A DNA stretch of 64,000 nt, from assembly GCF_000760695.4 (NCBI RefSeq), contig NZ_JHEG04000001.1:1706717-1770716 (forward strand). Direction: 5' to 3'. The DNA comes from Tolypothrix bouteillei VB521301 (GTDB lineage Bacteria > Cyanobacteriota > Cyanobacteriia > Cyanobacteriales > Nostocaceae). Of this stretch, positions 27,672-35,275 are shown one piece after another. Both the position numbers and the translations under genes were made by a program. The notes beneath the pieces are model-generated. The model did not search any database. It saw only the letters and a list, made by a program, of their open reading frames with translations, and was not told where the DNA came from. The first letter of the stretch is position 1; each line of letters starts with the position of its first letter.

Positions 27672-28931
27672 ATGGCAAAGTCTATTAAATTAACCAAAAT
27701 TTCGTTATTTGAAATTCTATCGATGGCAGTGGAAGCCCTGTGGAGCAATCGTCTCCGCACGGGATTAACAATGCTGGGAGTTATTATAGGTATTACTTCG
27801 GTTATTGCCGTGACCTCTGTGGGGCAGGGTATACAGAAAGCAACCGAGCTACAGATTCAAGCGCTTGGTTCTAATGTCATGCTGGTGCTAGCGGGATTTG
27901 CTCGCACTGGGGGGATCAGTCAGGGTGTTGGGACTTCATCAACTCTCACTTGGGAAGATGCACGAGCAATAGCCGAGCAAGTTACGGCGGCGGAATCTGT
28001 CACGGCTTATCTACAGCGTGGAGTTCAGGTGGTTTATGAGGGACAAAATATTTCTACCACGGTTCTGGGTACAGATCTCAATTACCCAGAGGTGAGAAAT
28101 GTTAACCCTCAAGAAGGGCAGTACTTTACTCAAGAAGACTTGGATAGCGCCAAACCAGTGGTTGTTCTGGGGAGTAAGGTGCGGGACGATCTTTTTGGTG
28201 TTGGGGGGTCAGCGATCGGGGCTAATATTCGCATTCAAAATGGACGATATACAGTTATTGGGGTGATGGAGGAGAAAGGCGCATCGGGAACTCAAAACCA
28301 AGATGACCAGATGTATATCCCGCTGACAAATATGTCTGCCAGAATTGTTGGTAACAATGCTCTCAACGGTACGGCTATTAATGGTGTGTGGATCAAAACT
28401 CGAGACGAGGCGCAGTTGGATGCGGCTCAGTTTCAGGTGACAAACTTGCTCCGCATTCGGCACAACATTTACCCGCCTCAAGCAGATGACTTTCGCATCA
28501 TCAATCAAGTTGATATTATCAACACTTTTACCAGTGTTGTAAGTCTGTTTACCGTTTTGGTAGGAGCTATCGCTGGTATTTCCCTGATTGTTGGGGGGAT
28601 TGGTATTGCTAATATCATGTTAGTTTCAGTTGTGGAAAGAACCAGAGAAATTGGTATCCGCAAGGCAGTAGGAGCAACCAAAAGTGCCATTCTGAGTCAG
28701 TTCTTGACTGAAGCGGTGGCTGTAGCCATTGTCGGTGGAGCAATTGGTATTGGTTTTGGCATTTGCTTGACCTTTATAGCTGCTAATGTGTTTAAATTTC
28801 CATTTATTGTGTCCTTCTGGGCAATTGTTGCTGGTTTTGGTGTCTCGTTCATCACGGGATTGGTAGCAGGAGTTATCCCAGCCCGTAACGCTGCTCGACT
28901 CGATCCCATTAATGCTTTACGGAGCGATTAA
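27672..28931 (+). CDS. MacB-type ABC transporter permease
   Basis: 419 residues from the ATG at 27672, supported by TTAGGAGGGG about 9 nt upstream; an earlier in-frame ATG at 27606 lies inside the adaptor gene. The topology is one N-terminal span (TMLGVIIGITSVIAVTSVGQ), a large periplasmic MacB_PCD domain (about 60-280), and three C-terminal spans (FtsX domain) with VERTREIGIRKAVGATK. The family exports macrolides, lipopeptides or toxins with the adaptor. Spacing is 13 nt from the adaptor and 56 nt to the ATPase. Confidence 0.94.
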   Translation: MAKSIKLTKISLFEILSMAVEALWSNRLRTGLTMLGVIIGITSVIAVTSVGQGIQKATELQIQALGSNVMLVLAGFARTGGISQGVGTSSTLTWEDARAIAEQVTAAESVTAYLQRGVQVVYEGQNISTTVLGTDLNYPEVRNVNPQEGQYFTQEDLDSAKPVVVLGSKVRDDLFGVGGSAIGANIRIQNGRYTVIGVMEEKGASGTQNQDDQMYIPLTNMSARIVGNNALNGTAINGVWIKTRDEAQLDAAQFQVTNLLRIRHNIYPPQADDFRIINQVDIINTFTSVVSLFTVLVGAIAGISLIVGGIGIANIMLVSVVERTREIGIRKAVGATKSAILSQFLTEAVAVAIVGGAIGIGFGICLTFIAANVFKFPFIVSFWAIVAGFGVSFITGLVAGVIPARNAARLDPINALRSD

Positions 28932-28932
28932 A

Positions 28933-28960
28933 ATTATGAATTATGAATTATGAATTATGA
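28933..28960. repeat. Heptanucleotide tandem repeat (ATTATGA x4)
   Basis: Four perfect copies of ATTATGA directly after the MacB-like permease stop, in the 56-nt gap before its ATPase gene. Short tandem heptamers are common in heterocystous cyanobacteria. Confidence 0.9.
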
Positions 28961-28987
28961 ATTCGTAGAGGGTAGGAAATTATTATT

Positions 28988-29674
28988 ATGGCAGCGATGA
29001 TTTGGATGGAAAGCATTACCAAAACTTACCGTTTGGGTGAGACTGAAGTACCAATCCTGAAAGGGATTGATTTGACAGTAGAGGAAGGTGAGTATGTTGC
29101 CATTATGGGAATGTCCGGTTCTGGTAAGTCTACTTTGATGAATATCATAGGTTGTTTGGATCGCCCCACAAGCGGATACTATGTTTTAGAGGGTCAAAAT
29201 TTGACGACTTTAAATGATGATGAGTTAGCTTTTATCCGCAACCAGCGTCTTGGTTTTGTGTTTCAGCAATTCAACCTTTTGCCTCGTGCGACTGCTGTGG
29301 AAAATGTTATGCTACCCATGGTTTATGCAGGGGTTCCCAAGCATCAACGACAGAAGAGAGCGATCGCAGCTTTAACAAGAGTTGGGTTAGCAGAAAGGCT
29401 GAACAACCGCCCCAACCAACTTTCCGGCGGACAACAGCAAAGAGTCGCGATCGCCCGTGCTTTAGTGAATCGTCCTGCTTTGGTGCTTGCAGATGAACCA
29501 ACAGGTGCATTGGATAGTCAAACTTCACAAGAAGTAATGGATTTACTGAGTGAATTAAACCATCAAGGCATCACAATTGTCATTGTGACTCATGAACCTG
29601 ATGTTGCTGCAAGAACTAATAGGGTTATTCACGTTAAGGATGGATTGATTGTTTCTCCTGTTAGCGCTCTTTAG
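28988..29674 (+). CDS. MacB/LolD-type ABC transporter ATP-binding protein
   Basis: 228 residues. Walker [10 protein letters not shown] (41-49), Q-loop [13 protein letters not shown], signature [15 protein letters not shown], Walker [15 protein letters not shown], switch His in VTHEPDVA. It is a stand-alone nucleotide-binding protein, unlike E. coli MacB where it is fused to the permease. It is the third gene of the adaptor-permease-ATPase operon and completes the exporter. The substrate is unknown. Confidence 0.95.
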   Translation: MAAMIWMESITKTYRLGETEVPILKGIDLTVEEGEYVAIMGMSGSGKSTLMNIIGCLDRPTSGYYVLEGQNLTTLNDDELAFIRNQRLGFVFQQFNLLPRATAVENVMLPMVYAGVPKHQRQKRAIAALTRVGLAERLNNRPNQLSGGQQQRVAIARALVNRPALVLADEPTGALDSQTSQEVMDLLSELNHQGITIVIVTHEPDVAARTNRVIHVKDGLIVSPVSAL

Positions 29675-29952
29675 AAAAATCCGTAAACTCTTTACCTCCA
29701 TTTGGATCTATCTGTGGGTGAATGCTCTAAGACAAATAGGTATGGTAGGTTAGGGGTTCTGCGGTCAGACTGCCCGTAAAAATCTAAATGCCACTATATA
29801 ACAAACGATAAAGGTTATATTACAAAACTTTATTTTGCCTTATAGGCAAAAAAAGTTTATTTAGCTTCTAAATTTGGGCATTCTTAATAGTATCCAGAAG
29901 AGCCAACAACTATGTTAGTGCTTCTTCCTGTTTTGCATGGAGATAAATTGAT

Positions 29953-30198
29953 ATGAAAAGTGATTTTCTTTACCCTCATAAAGCCTACCATGGTGTTACA
30001 ACTCCAGAAAATCTTAAGTTTGACGCAATGTTGCAGTACTTTACACAACGCGTTGACTATATTGTAGGATTAGAAACTAATGGCAAGCTTCCCAGCGTTG
30101 AAGCTTTTGAAAAAATCCAGTCTTTATGGGAACAATTGGATAACTTAAAAAAAGAACTCGGAATTGGAAAATCCAGTTCTAATGGTGACCAAAAGTAA
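29953..30198 (+). CDS. Short conserved cyanobacterial protein (DUF7219-like)
   Basis: 81 residues, soluble. The pattern FLYPHKAYHGVTTPENLKFD followed by LQYFTQRVDYIVGLETNGKL and LWEQLDNLKKELGIG resembles a short cyanobacterial family of unknown function, from memory DUF7219. It has its own spacer on both sides and a strong terminator about 120 nt downstream, so it is probably a single transcription unit. Confidence 0.72.
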   Translation: MKSDFLYPHKAYHGVTTPENLKFDAMLQYFTQRVDYIVGLETNGKLPSVEAFEKIQSLWEQLDNLKKELGIGKSSSNGDQK

Positions 30199-30318
30199 AC
30201 TAATTAGAGAAGCGATCGCATGCTGTGTAAGGAAACAATAATTCAAAGTGTTCTTTTTCTCAGAAAGAAAGCAGAACCAAGTCCACACTCTTTAGATTCA
30301 AGAAGAAAATTTTTGCAA

Positions 30319-30355
30319 GCCCCCTTTGATGATTGGATATCCAAGGGGGCTTTTT
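30319..30355 (+). terminator. Rho-independent terminator
   Basis: GCCCCCTT (30319-30326) pairs with AAGGGGGC (30343-30350), followed by TTTTT. It is placed downstream of the 81-residue protein gene. Confidence 0.85.
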
Positions 30356-30480
30356 CTATAAGAAACTGCAGAAGCACGCAGACGAACACAAGTTAACCAC
30401 TCCTCGACTATTGCGGTACGAGGCTTTATCCCCCTCCGCAAGTAACAGAGCTTCAAGAGTTCTGGTTTGCATTGATGGTC

Positions 30481-30663
30481 TTACTTATCCTGTTGAGACT
30501 CAACTCCTTCATCAATCCAAAGATCGATGGCTGCTTTTACTGCTGATTCAGTTATGGCAGACCACTCTTTTTCATTAATAATTGTCCTAAAGACGGCTCT
30601 TTTACCGTGTCCAACTTTTTCTATTGGGTGTCCACGATATACTACATTTTTAGGCTTAATCAT
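30481..30663 (-). CDS. Small hypothetical protein (60 aa)
   Basis: 60 residues, soluble, beginning MIKPKNVVYRGHPIEKVGHG and containing EWSAITESAVKAAIDLWIDEG. Protein-like composition and a GGGA purine stretch about 7 nt before the ATG support it. The overlapping plus-strand frame (from 30333) starts within the terminator and looks random. The family was not recognised. Confidence 0.6.
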   Translation of the reverse strand: MIKPKNVVYRGHPIEKVGHGKRAVFRTIINEKEWSAITESAVKAAIDLWIDEGVESQQDK

Positions 30664-30979
30664 TTTTTTCCCAATTTTAATAACTATTGTAACTTACATC
30701 TGATAGTATTTTTGAACTATTGACACTTACTTGAGATTATTAAGCGCTCAATCGATCGTCAAAATCAATCGGCTGACTGAACTTTAATATTTTTAGTATC
30801 TTTTATTACCTCTTAAGGAGCTTTGATAAGTATATATAGGCATAATGTAATATCTACCCCTACCTGAAGTCCTACGAAATACCTTTCTTGTAATGGTAGA
30901 AAATTATTGCTGGTTAAGAAATCATCCAGTTTGGGAATTCTAAAAAGAGCAATATTCAAAGCTCGCTCTGAGGCTATAG
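30664..30979. other. 316-bp spacer before MASE1 kinase
   Basis: AT-rich. No RNA gene or hairpin with T-run was recognised. It contains the divergent promoters of the small protein and the kinase. Confidence 0.35.
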
Positions 30980-32800
30980 ATGTTCCCAAAATCAGCTTTG
31001 CCAAAATTTAGTTTTCGGTGCGATCGCACTCTGTTAATTGGGTTTTTAATCCTGCTACCTGTTCATTGTGCCCTAGCCAAGTTAGCAACAGCATTTACGT
31101 TTCCAGATGGCGCAACTGCCATTTGGCCTTCATCTGGTGTCTTTTTGGCAACAATGCTGCTGTTTGGGCGACGGTTTTGGATTATCTTGCTGCTTTGTGA
31201 TTTTATTATTGTCCGAGCGATTTATGGCAATATACTTGCTTCTTTTGTATTTGCATCACTGGATACGCTCGATCCACTAATTATTACTACCTTAGTTATT
31301 CGTTTTATTCCAAAACGCTACCCATTTCATCGCGCCAAAGATGCTATTAAATTTATTATATCACTTTTCACTTTTACGCCTTTCACTACCTTAGTAGGGG
31401 CAATAACTCAGTGTTATTTCGGTATTTCAAGCTGGAACAACTTTCGACTAGTTTGGCTGGGGTGGTATATCAATACAGTTGTCAGTATGTTAATTATTAC
31501 TCCAGTCTTATTAGCCTTCCACAATTTCCTCACCCATCAGCGATTCCAACGAAAATCGATCGCCGAATTTCTTGTAGTCACAGCCCTGTTGGTTGGCATT
31601 GGCTTTGCAGCTTTTTGGAGCAATAATCCGGTAGAGTATTTGATGGTGCTGCCATTACTGTGGGCGGCTTTTCGCTTGCAACAGTGGCAAACTACACTTT
31701 TAATTATTGTAATGGCCAGCATTGCAATTGTTGGCACATCTAAAGGGTTTGGCTCATTTACTAAAGAGTCAGTTGGTACTTCTCTGTTGCTGTTGCAATC
31801 TTTTATAAGTGCATTGACTATTGCAACATTAATTCTATCAGCAGCAATGCAAGAAAATCGTACCTCAGCTAGCCAACTAGAACAAGCTAACAATGAGCTA
31901 GAACATCGTGTTGAACAGCGAACTGCAGAACTGAAGCAGACTCTAAAAGAATTGCAAAATATGCAAGCGCAACTTGTTCAAAAAGAAAAAATGTCCAGTT
32001 TGGGACAGTTGGTTGCTGGTGTAGCCCATGAAATTAATAATCCAGTTAACTTCATTCATGGCAATATAGCCCACGTGCAAGAATATACGCAAAATTTATT
32101 AGGGTTTGTGGAGTTACAGCAGCAGTATAATCCTGACCCCGCCCCGGAAATTGTCACAGCTGCTGAGAATATAGATTTGGAGTTTTTGCAAGAAGACTTG
32201 CCAAAAATATTATCGTCGATGAAATTAGGTACCGATCGCATTCGTCAAATTGTCTTGTCGTTGAGAAACTTCTCACGCATGGACGAAGCTGAATTTAAAG
32301 AAGTTGATATTCATGCAGGAATCGACAGTACATTGATGATTTTGCAACATCGCCTCAAAGCCACATCAGAAAAACCAGAAATAGAAGTGATTAAAAATTA
32401 CGGTATTCTACCTTTAGTTGAATGTTATGCCGGACAACTTAACCAGGTGTTTATGAATATTCTGGCCAATGCTATCGATGCCTTAGAAGAGGGCAATGCT
32501 AAGAAAATTAAAGACGAGTCTAATAGAATTACAATTCGTACAGACGTTGTTAATTCAAATTGGATAGAAGTGACTGTCGCTGATAATGGAATTGGTATTG
32601 CAAGCAACATCCAACAGCGAATATTCGATCCCTTCTTCACCACTAAACCCATTGGTAAAGGCACTGGAATGGGGCTGTCTATTTGTTATCAAATTATTAC
32701 AGAAAACCATGCAGGCAAACTAGATTTCTGCTCAATTCCTAATGAAGGAACTGAGTTTATCATTCAGATCCCTTTTCAGCAACAAGCTCGTGCTAAATAA
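30980..32800 (+). CDS. MASE1-domain sensor histidine kinase
   Basis: 606 residues. The N-terminal ~290 residues form a MASE1 integral-membrane sensor of about eight spans (FPDGATAIWPSSGVFLATMLLF, about 41-62). A coiled coil (QLEQANNELEHRVEQRTAELKQ region) leads to the dimerisation domain with GQLVAGVAHEINNPVNF, phospho-His350. The ATPase domain has N-box FMNILANAIDAL, VADNGIGI, and GKGTGMGLSI. No receiver domain and no response regulator next to it. Its kinase core closely resembles those of the kinases at 40678 and 46489. Confidence 0.94.
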   Translation: MFPKSALPKFSFRCDRTLLIGFLILLPVHCALAKLATAFTFPDGATAIWPSSGVFLATMLLFGRRFWIILLLCDFIIVRAIYGNILASFVFASLDTLDPLIITTLVIRFIPKRYPFHRAKDAIKFIISLFTFTPFTTLVGAITQCYFGISSWNNFRLVWLGWYINTVVSMLIITPVLLAFHNFLTHQRFQRKSIAEFLVVTALLVGIGFAAFWSNNPVEYLMVLPLLWAAFRLQQWQTTLLIIVMASIAIVGTSKGFGSFTKESVGTSLLLLQSFISALTIATLILSAAMQENRTSASQLEQANNELEHRVEQRTAELKQTLKELQNMQAQLVQKEKMSSLGQLVAGVAHEINNPVNFIHGNIAHVQEYTQNLLGFVELQQQYNPDPAPEIVTAAENIDLEFLQEDLPKILSSMKLGTDRIRQIVLSLRNFSRMDEAEFKEVDIHAGIDSTLMILQHRLKATSEKPEIEVIKNYGILPLVECYAGQLNQVFMNILANAIDALEEGNAKKIKDESNRITIRTDVVNSNWIEVTVADNGIGIASNIQQRIFDPFFTTKPIGKGTGMGLSICYQIITENHAGKLDFCSIPNEGTEFIIQIPFQQQARAK

Positions 32801-33150
32801 GCCGAAATATTGTATCAAATTTTTAGAAAAATTCTAGAGTCTTTAAAAATTTTATATGTCATAGGTGAGATAAAGTCATAATAAATTATCTATACAGGCG
32901 ATTGTAGGTTGATGAGGTATGCGAATTTCCTAACAGCGAAGCGAAAGGAGTTAGCACGGCTGCTGCGGCAATGACTGCTTTGTATTCAATCTCACTTTAC
33001 AGCATCGCGTTTGTATTGGACAGACTCAAGTCTTGGCCACAAATGTGCCCGTGTCAATAAAATTCGTCACGCATCCTTCGTCATTACATATGGAGGACTC
33101 AACACAACCGATTCAGAACGTGGAGCGGCTTCAAAGCTTCTTTGAATTTT
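32801..33150. other. Spacer before TetR/hydrolase operon
   Basis: About 350 bp without a supportable gene. It includes a short AGCGAAGCGAAAGGAG repeat-like stretch. Possibly eroded repeats; nothing else recognised. Confidence 0.35.
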
Positions 33151-33153
33151 TTA

Positions 33154-33182
33154 TTGACTAAATGTTCAGTCATAAATAGAAT
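33154..33182 (+). promoter_or_regulatory. Promoter with TetR-type operator
   Basis: A -35 box TTGACT (33154-33159), 17-bp spacer, and -10 box TAGAAT (33177-33182). Overlapping the -35 box and spacer is the imperfect palindrome TGACTAAATGTTCAGTCA (33155-33172; seven of nine positions pair), the shape expected for a TetR-family operator. The operon it precedes encodes a TetR regulator, so autorepression is inferred. Confidence 0.65.
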
Positions 33183-33278
33183 AAAAATAACGTAAAAGCG
33201 AAAACAGACTTGTCATCACATAAAGTTGACCCTGTTATTCATCAAATACGCTGATGTTACCTGATAGAGGATACGAAG

Positions 33279-34043
33279 ATGGATTTACATTACGTTCTTC
33301 AAGGCAATGGCGAGCCGATTGTCTTCCTTCACAGTGGTGGAGCTGATTTGCACGATTGGGATTTCATTGCTCCAAAATTGGCTCAATTTTACAAATGCAT
33401 AGCCTACGATGGTCGGGGTGCAGGACAATCGCCATCACCGAATGAAATTCCCAACTACGTTGAGGATTTGAAAAACCTTCTCGATTTTTTTGACATCCAT
33501 AACACAGTTTTGGTAGGGCATTCAATTGGTGGACAGATTGCTACCAATTTCGCTCTTACATATCCGCAACGAGTATCAAAACTAGTTCTGATTGCTCCTG
33601 GGCTGACAGGATACCAGTTTTCACCCAACATGGTTGAGAGGTTTGAGCAGATTCAATCTGTGGCTCCAAATTTTGAGAAAATGGCACAACTCAGTTTGGA
33701 GTTACCTATTTACCAAGTGGTGATGGCGAGTCCGCAGCGCGATCGCATGGTAGAGATGACAACGCACAATATACTCCGAGGGCTTGAATGGCAGCATCTG
33801 TGGAAGAACGTGCAAGTTTGGGGGGAATTACCTGCTATTCCCCCATTGAACGAGCTAGCAGTAAAAACTCTATTGATTATCGGTACTCAAGATAGTGAGG
33901 ATTGTTTCCGCATTGCAGACTTATTCAAACAAGTTCCTGACATTCGCTTTGCCCGCATTGAAGGTGCAGACCATATGCCGACGCTGACTCATTCATTAGA
34001 AATTTCTAGTATTATCAAAGAATTTCTTGGTGAGTCGAAATAA
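33279..34043 (+). CDS. Alpha/beta hydrolase
   Basis: 254 residues. Nucleophile Ser82 in GHSIGG, oxyanion region HSGGADLHDWD (about 18-28), acid residue probably in IGTQDSEDC (about 205), His in GADHMPTLTH (about 233). It is a soluble esterase, lactonase or C-C hydrolase type; substrate unknown. It shares 1 nt (TAATG) with the TetR gene after it, so they are translationally coupled, and it is probably the regulated enzyme that removes or processes the TetR ligand. Confidence 0.9.
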   Translation: MDLHYVLQGNGEPIVFLHSGGADLHDWDFIAPKLAQFYKCIAYDGRGAGQSPSPNEIPNYVEDLKNLLDFFDIHNTVLVGHSIGGQIATNFALTYPQRVSKLVLIAPGLTGYQFSPNMVERFEQIQSVAPNFEKMAQLSLELPIYQVVMASPQRDRMVEMTTHNILRGLEWQHLWKNVQVWGELPAIPPLNELAVKTLLIIGTQDSEDCFRIADLFKQVPDIRFARIEGADHMPTLTHSLEISSIIKEFLGESK

Positions 34044-34624
34044 TGCCCCGCACCCCGTCTGAAAATGAAAGTATCCGTCGTGCTTCAAAGCAGCAAATCC
34101 TCAAAGCAACGATGGATTTATTTTGTTCTAAAGGCTACCATTCCACATCTATCGATGATGTGGCAAAGCGAGCGCAAATCTCGAAAGGATTGCTCTATCA
34201 CTATTTCAAAGGTAAAGAGGAACTGCTTGCAGCAATCGTTGATATGCGAATCAATGACATATTAATTGTGATGGAAGCAGCAAGGGCAAAAAAAACTCCT
34301 GTCGAGCAAATCCGACACATTCTCGAAGGTGCTTTAGAGGATAAACCAGAGATTTTTCGTTTTTACCTCAATCTCTTTACTCAACCCCGACTCGATCCCA
34401 TTGTGGCTAAGTACGGTCAAAAGTTAATGGATGAGCAAATCCGCCAATTCGAGGTGCAGACTCAGATGTTCATCAACCTTGGGGTGGCAAATCCGCGAGA
34501 GCGAAGTCTTTATTTTTCCTCCACAATTCAGGGGATTATGCTGATGTATTCCACCTACCCGCAAACCTTTCCCCTTGAAGAAGTTAAGGCTATTGCGATC
34601 GCGGAGTTTTGCGCCAATGGTTGA
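34043..34624 (+). CDS. TetR/AcrR-family transcriptional regulator
   Basis: 193 residues. The N-terminal HTH region (about 15-60) reads KQQILKATMDLFCSKGYHST, then SIDDVAKRAQISKGLLYHYFKGKEELL. The C-terminal ligand-binding domain is all-helical. The second gene in an operon with the hydrolase; its likely operator lies at 33155-33172 upstream of both. The ligand is unknown. Confidence 0.95.
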   Translation: MPRTPSENESIRRASKQQILKATMDLFCSKGYHSTSIDDVAKRAQISKGLLYHYFKGKEELLAAIVDMRINDILIVMEAARAKKTPVEQIRHILEGALEDKPEIFRFYLNLFTQPRLDPIVAKYGQKLMDEQIRQFEVQTQMFINLGVANPRERSLYFSSTIQGIMLMYSTYPQTFPLEEVKAIAIAEFCANG

Positions 34625-34764
34625 GATACCTCTAAGTCATTTGGGTTGGCTCCGCAGTCAATAAAGCTATTCCACTCAAAATGCTCTAACTGCGAGATAA
34701 TAGCAAACAAGCTCACTCATTTACCAAAATGAATTTTTAACAAAACTTTTAAAGAGGTGCAACC

Positions 34765-34989
34765 ATGATGACGATTGCTCAAGATCGCGATTCAACACAC
34801 CTTGAAAACAACCTGCTTCGGCAAATCAGAATCAAAGAACATCAGTTGAAAATTGCCCGAGAATTTAATATGATCTACGTCGCTGAAACATTACAGAAGC
34901 AATTATCAGAGTTAGAGAAACAATTGCCAGACTCATACAACCTTGAATTTCAAGCGTTGATGAGTTTGTTAGATGAGGAAGATTTGTAA
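34765..34989 (+). CDS. Small helical hypothetical protein
   Basis: 74 residues, charged and helical: LENNLLRQIRIKEHQLKIAR, then ETLQKQLSELEKQLPDS and an acidic end SLLDEEDL. AGAGG lies about 8 nt before the ATG pair. Family not recognised; composition and ribosome-binding site support a real gene. Confidence 0.6.
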   Translation: MMTIAQDRDSTHLENNLLRQIRIKEHQLKIAREFNMIYVAETLQKQLSELEKQLPDSYNLEFQALMSLLDEEDL

Positions 34990-35275
34990 CTTGCTAATAC
35001 AATGTCTTATGGGTCTTTGGTGTTTTTTGGTCTCAATCTGACTGAAGAAAGCTAGAGGCATTTTGTTTTTTAAATCATTCTCTGTGGAAGTGGTTCATCC
35101 GATTGGGTGAATGCGAAATTCGGCTTTGAACGGTACCCTGAAAATATAGCTACTAACAACACGCGAGCGCTTCTCAGCGAAAAAAGATGAGTTTTCTACT
35201 CAAATCTTAACCGAAAGCTGAAATGCCCATCGCTTACATTTATACGAGACAATCGCTTGTGAATAAGGTCAGAGA

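Noticed and set aside
30333..30578. 81-codon plus-strand frame
   Set aside because: It begins inside a rho-independent terminator and overlaps a better-supported small gene on the minus strand.
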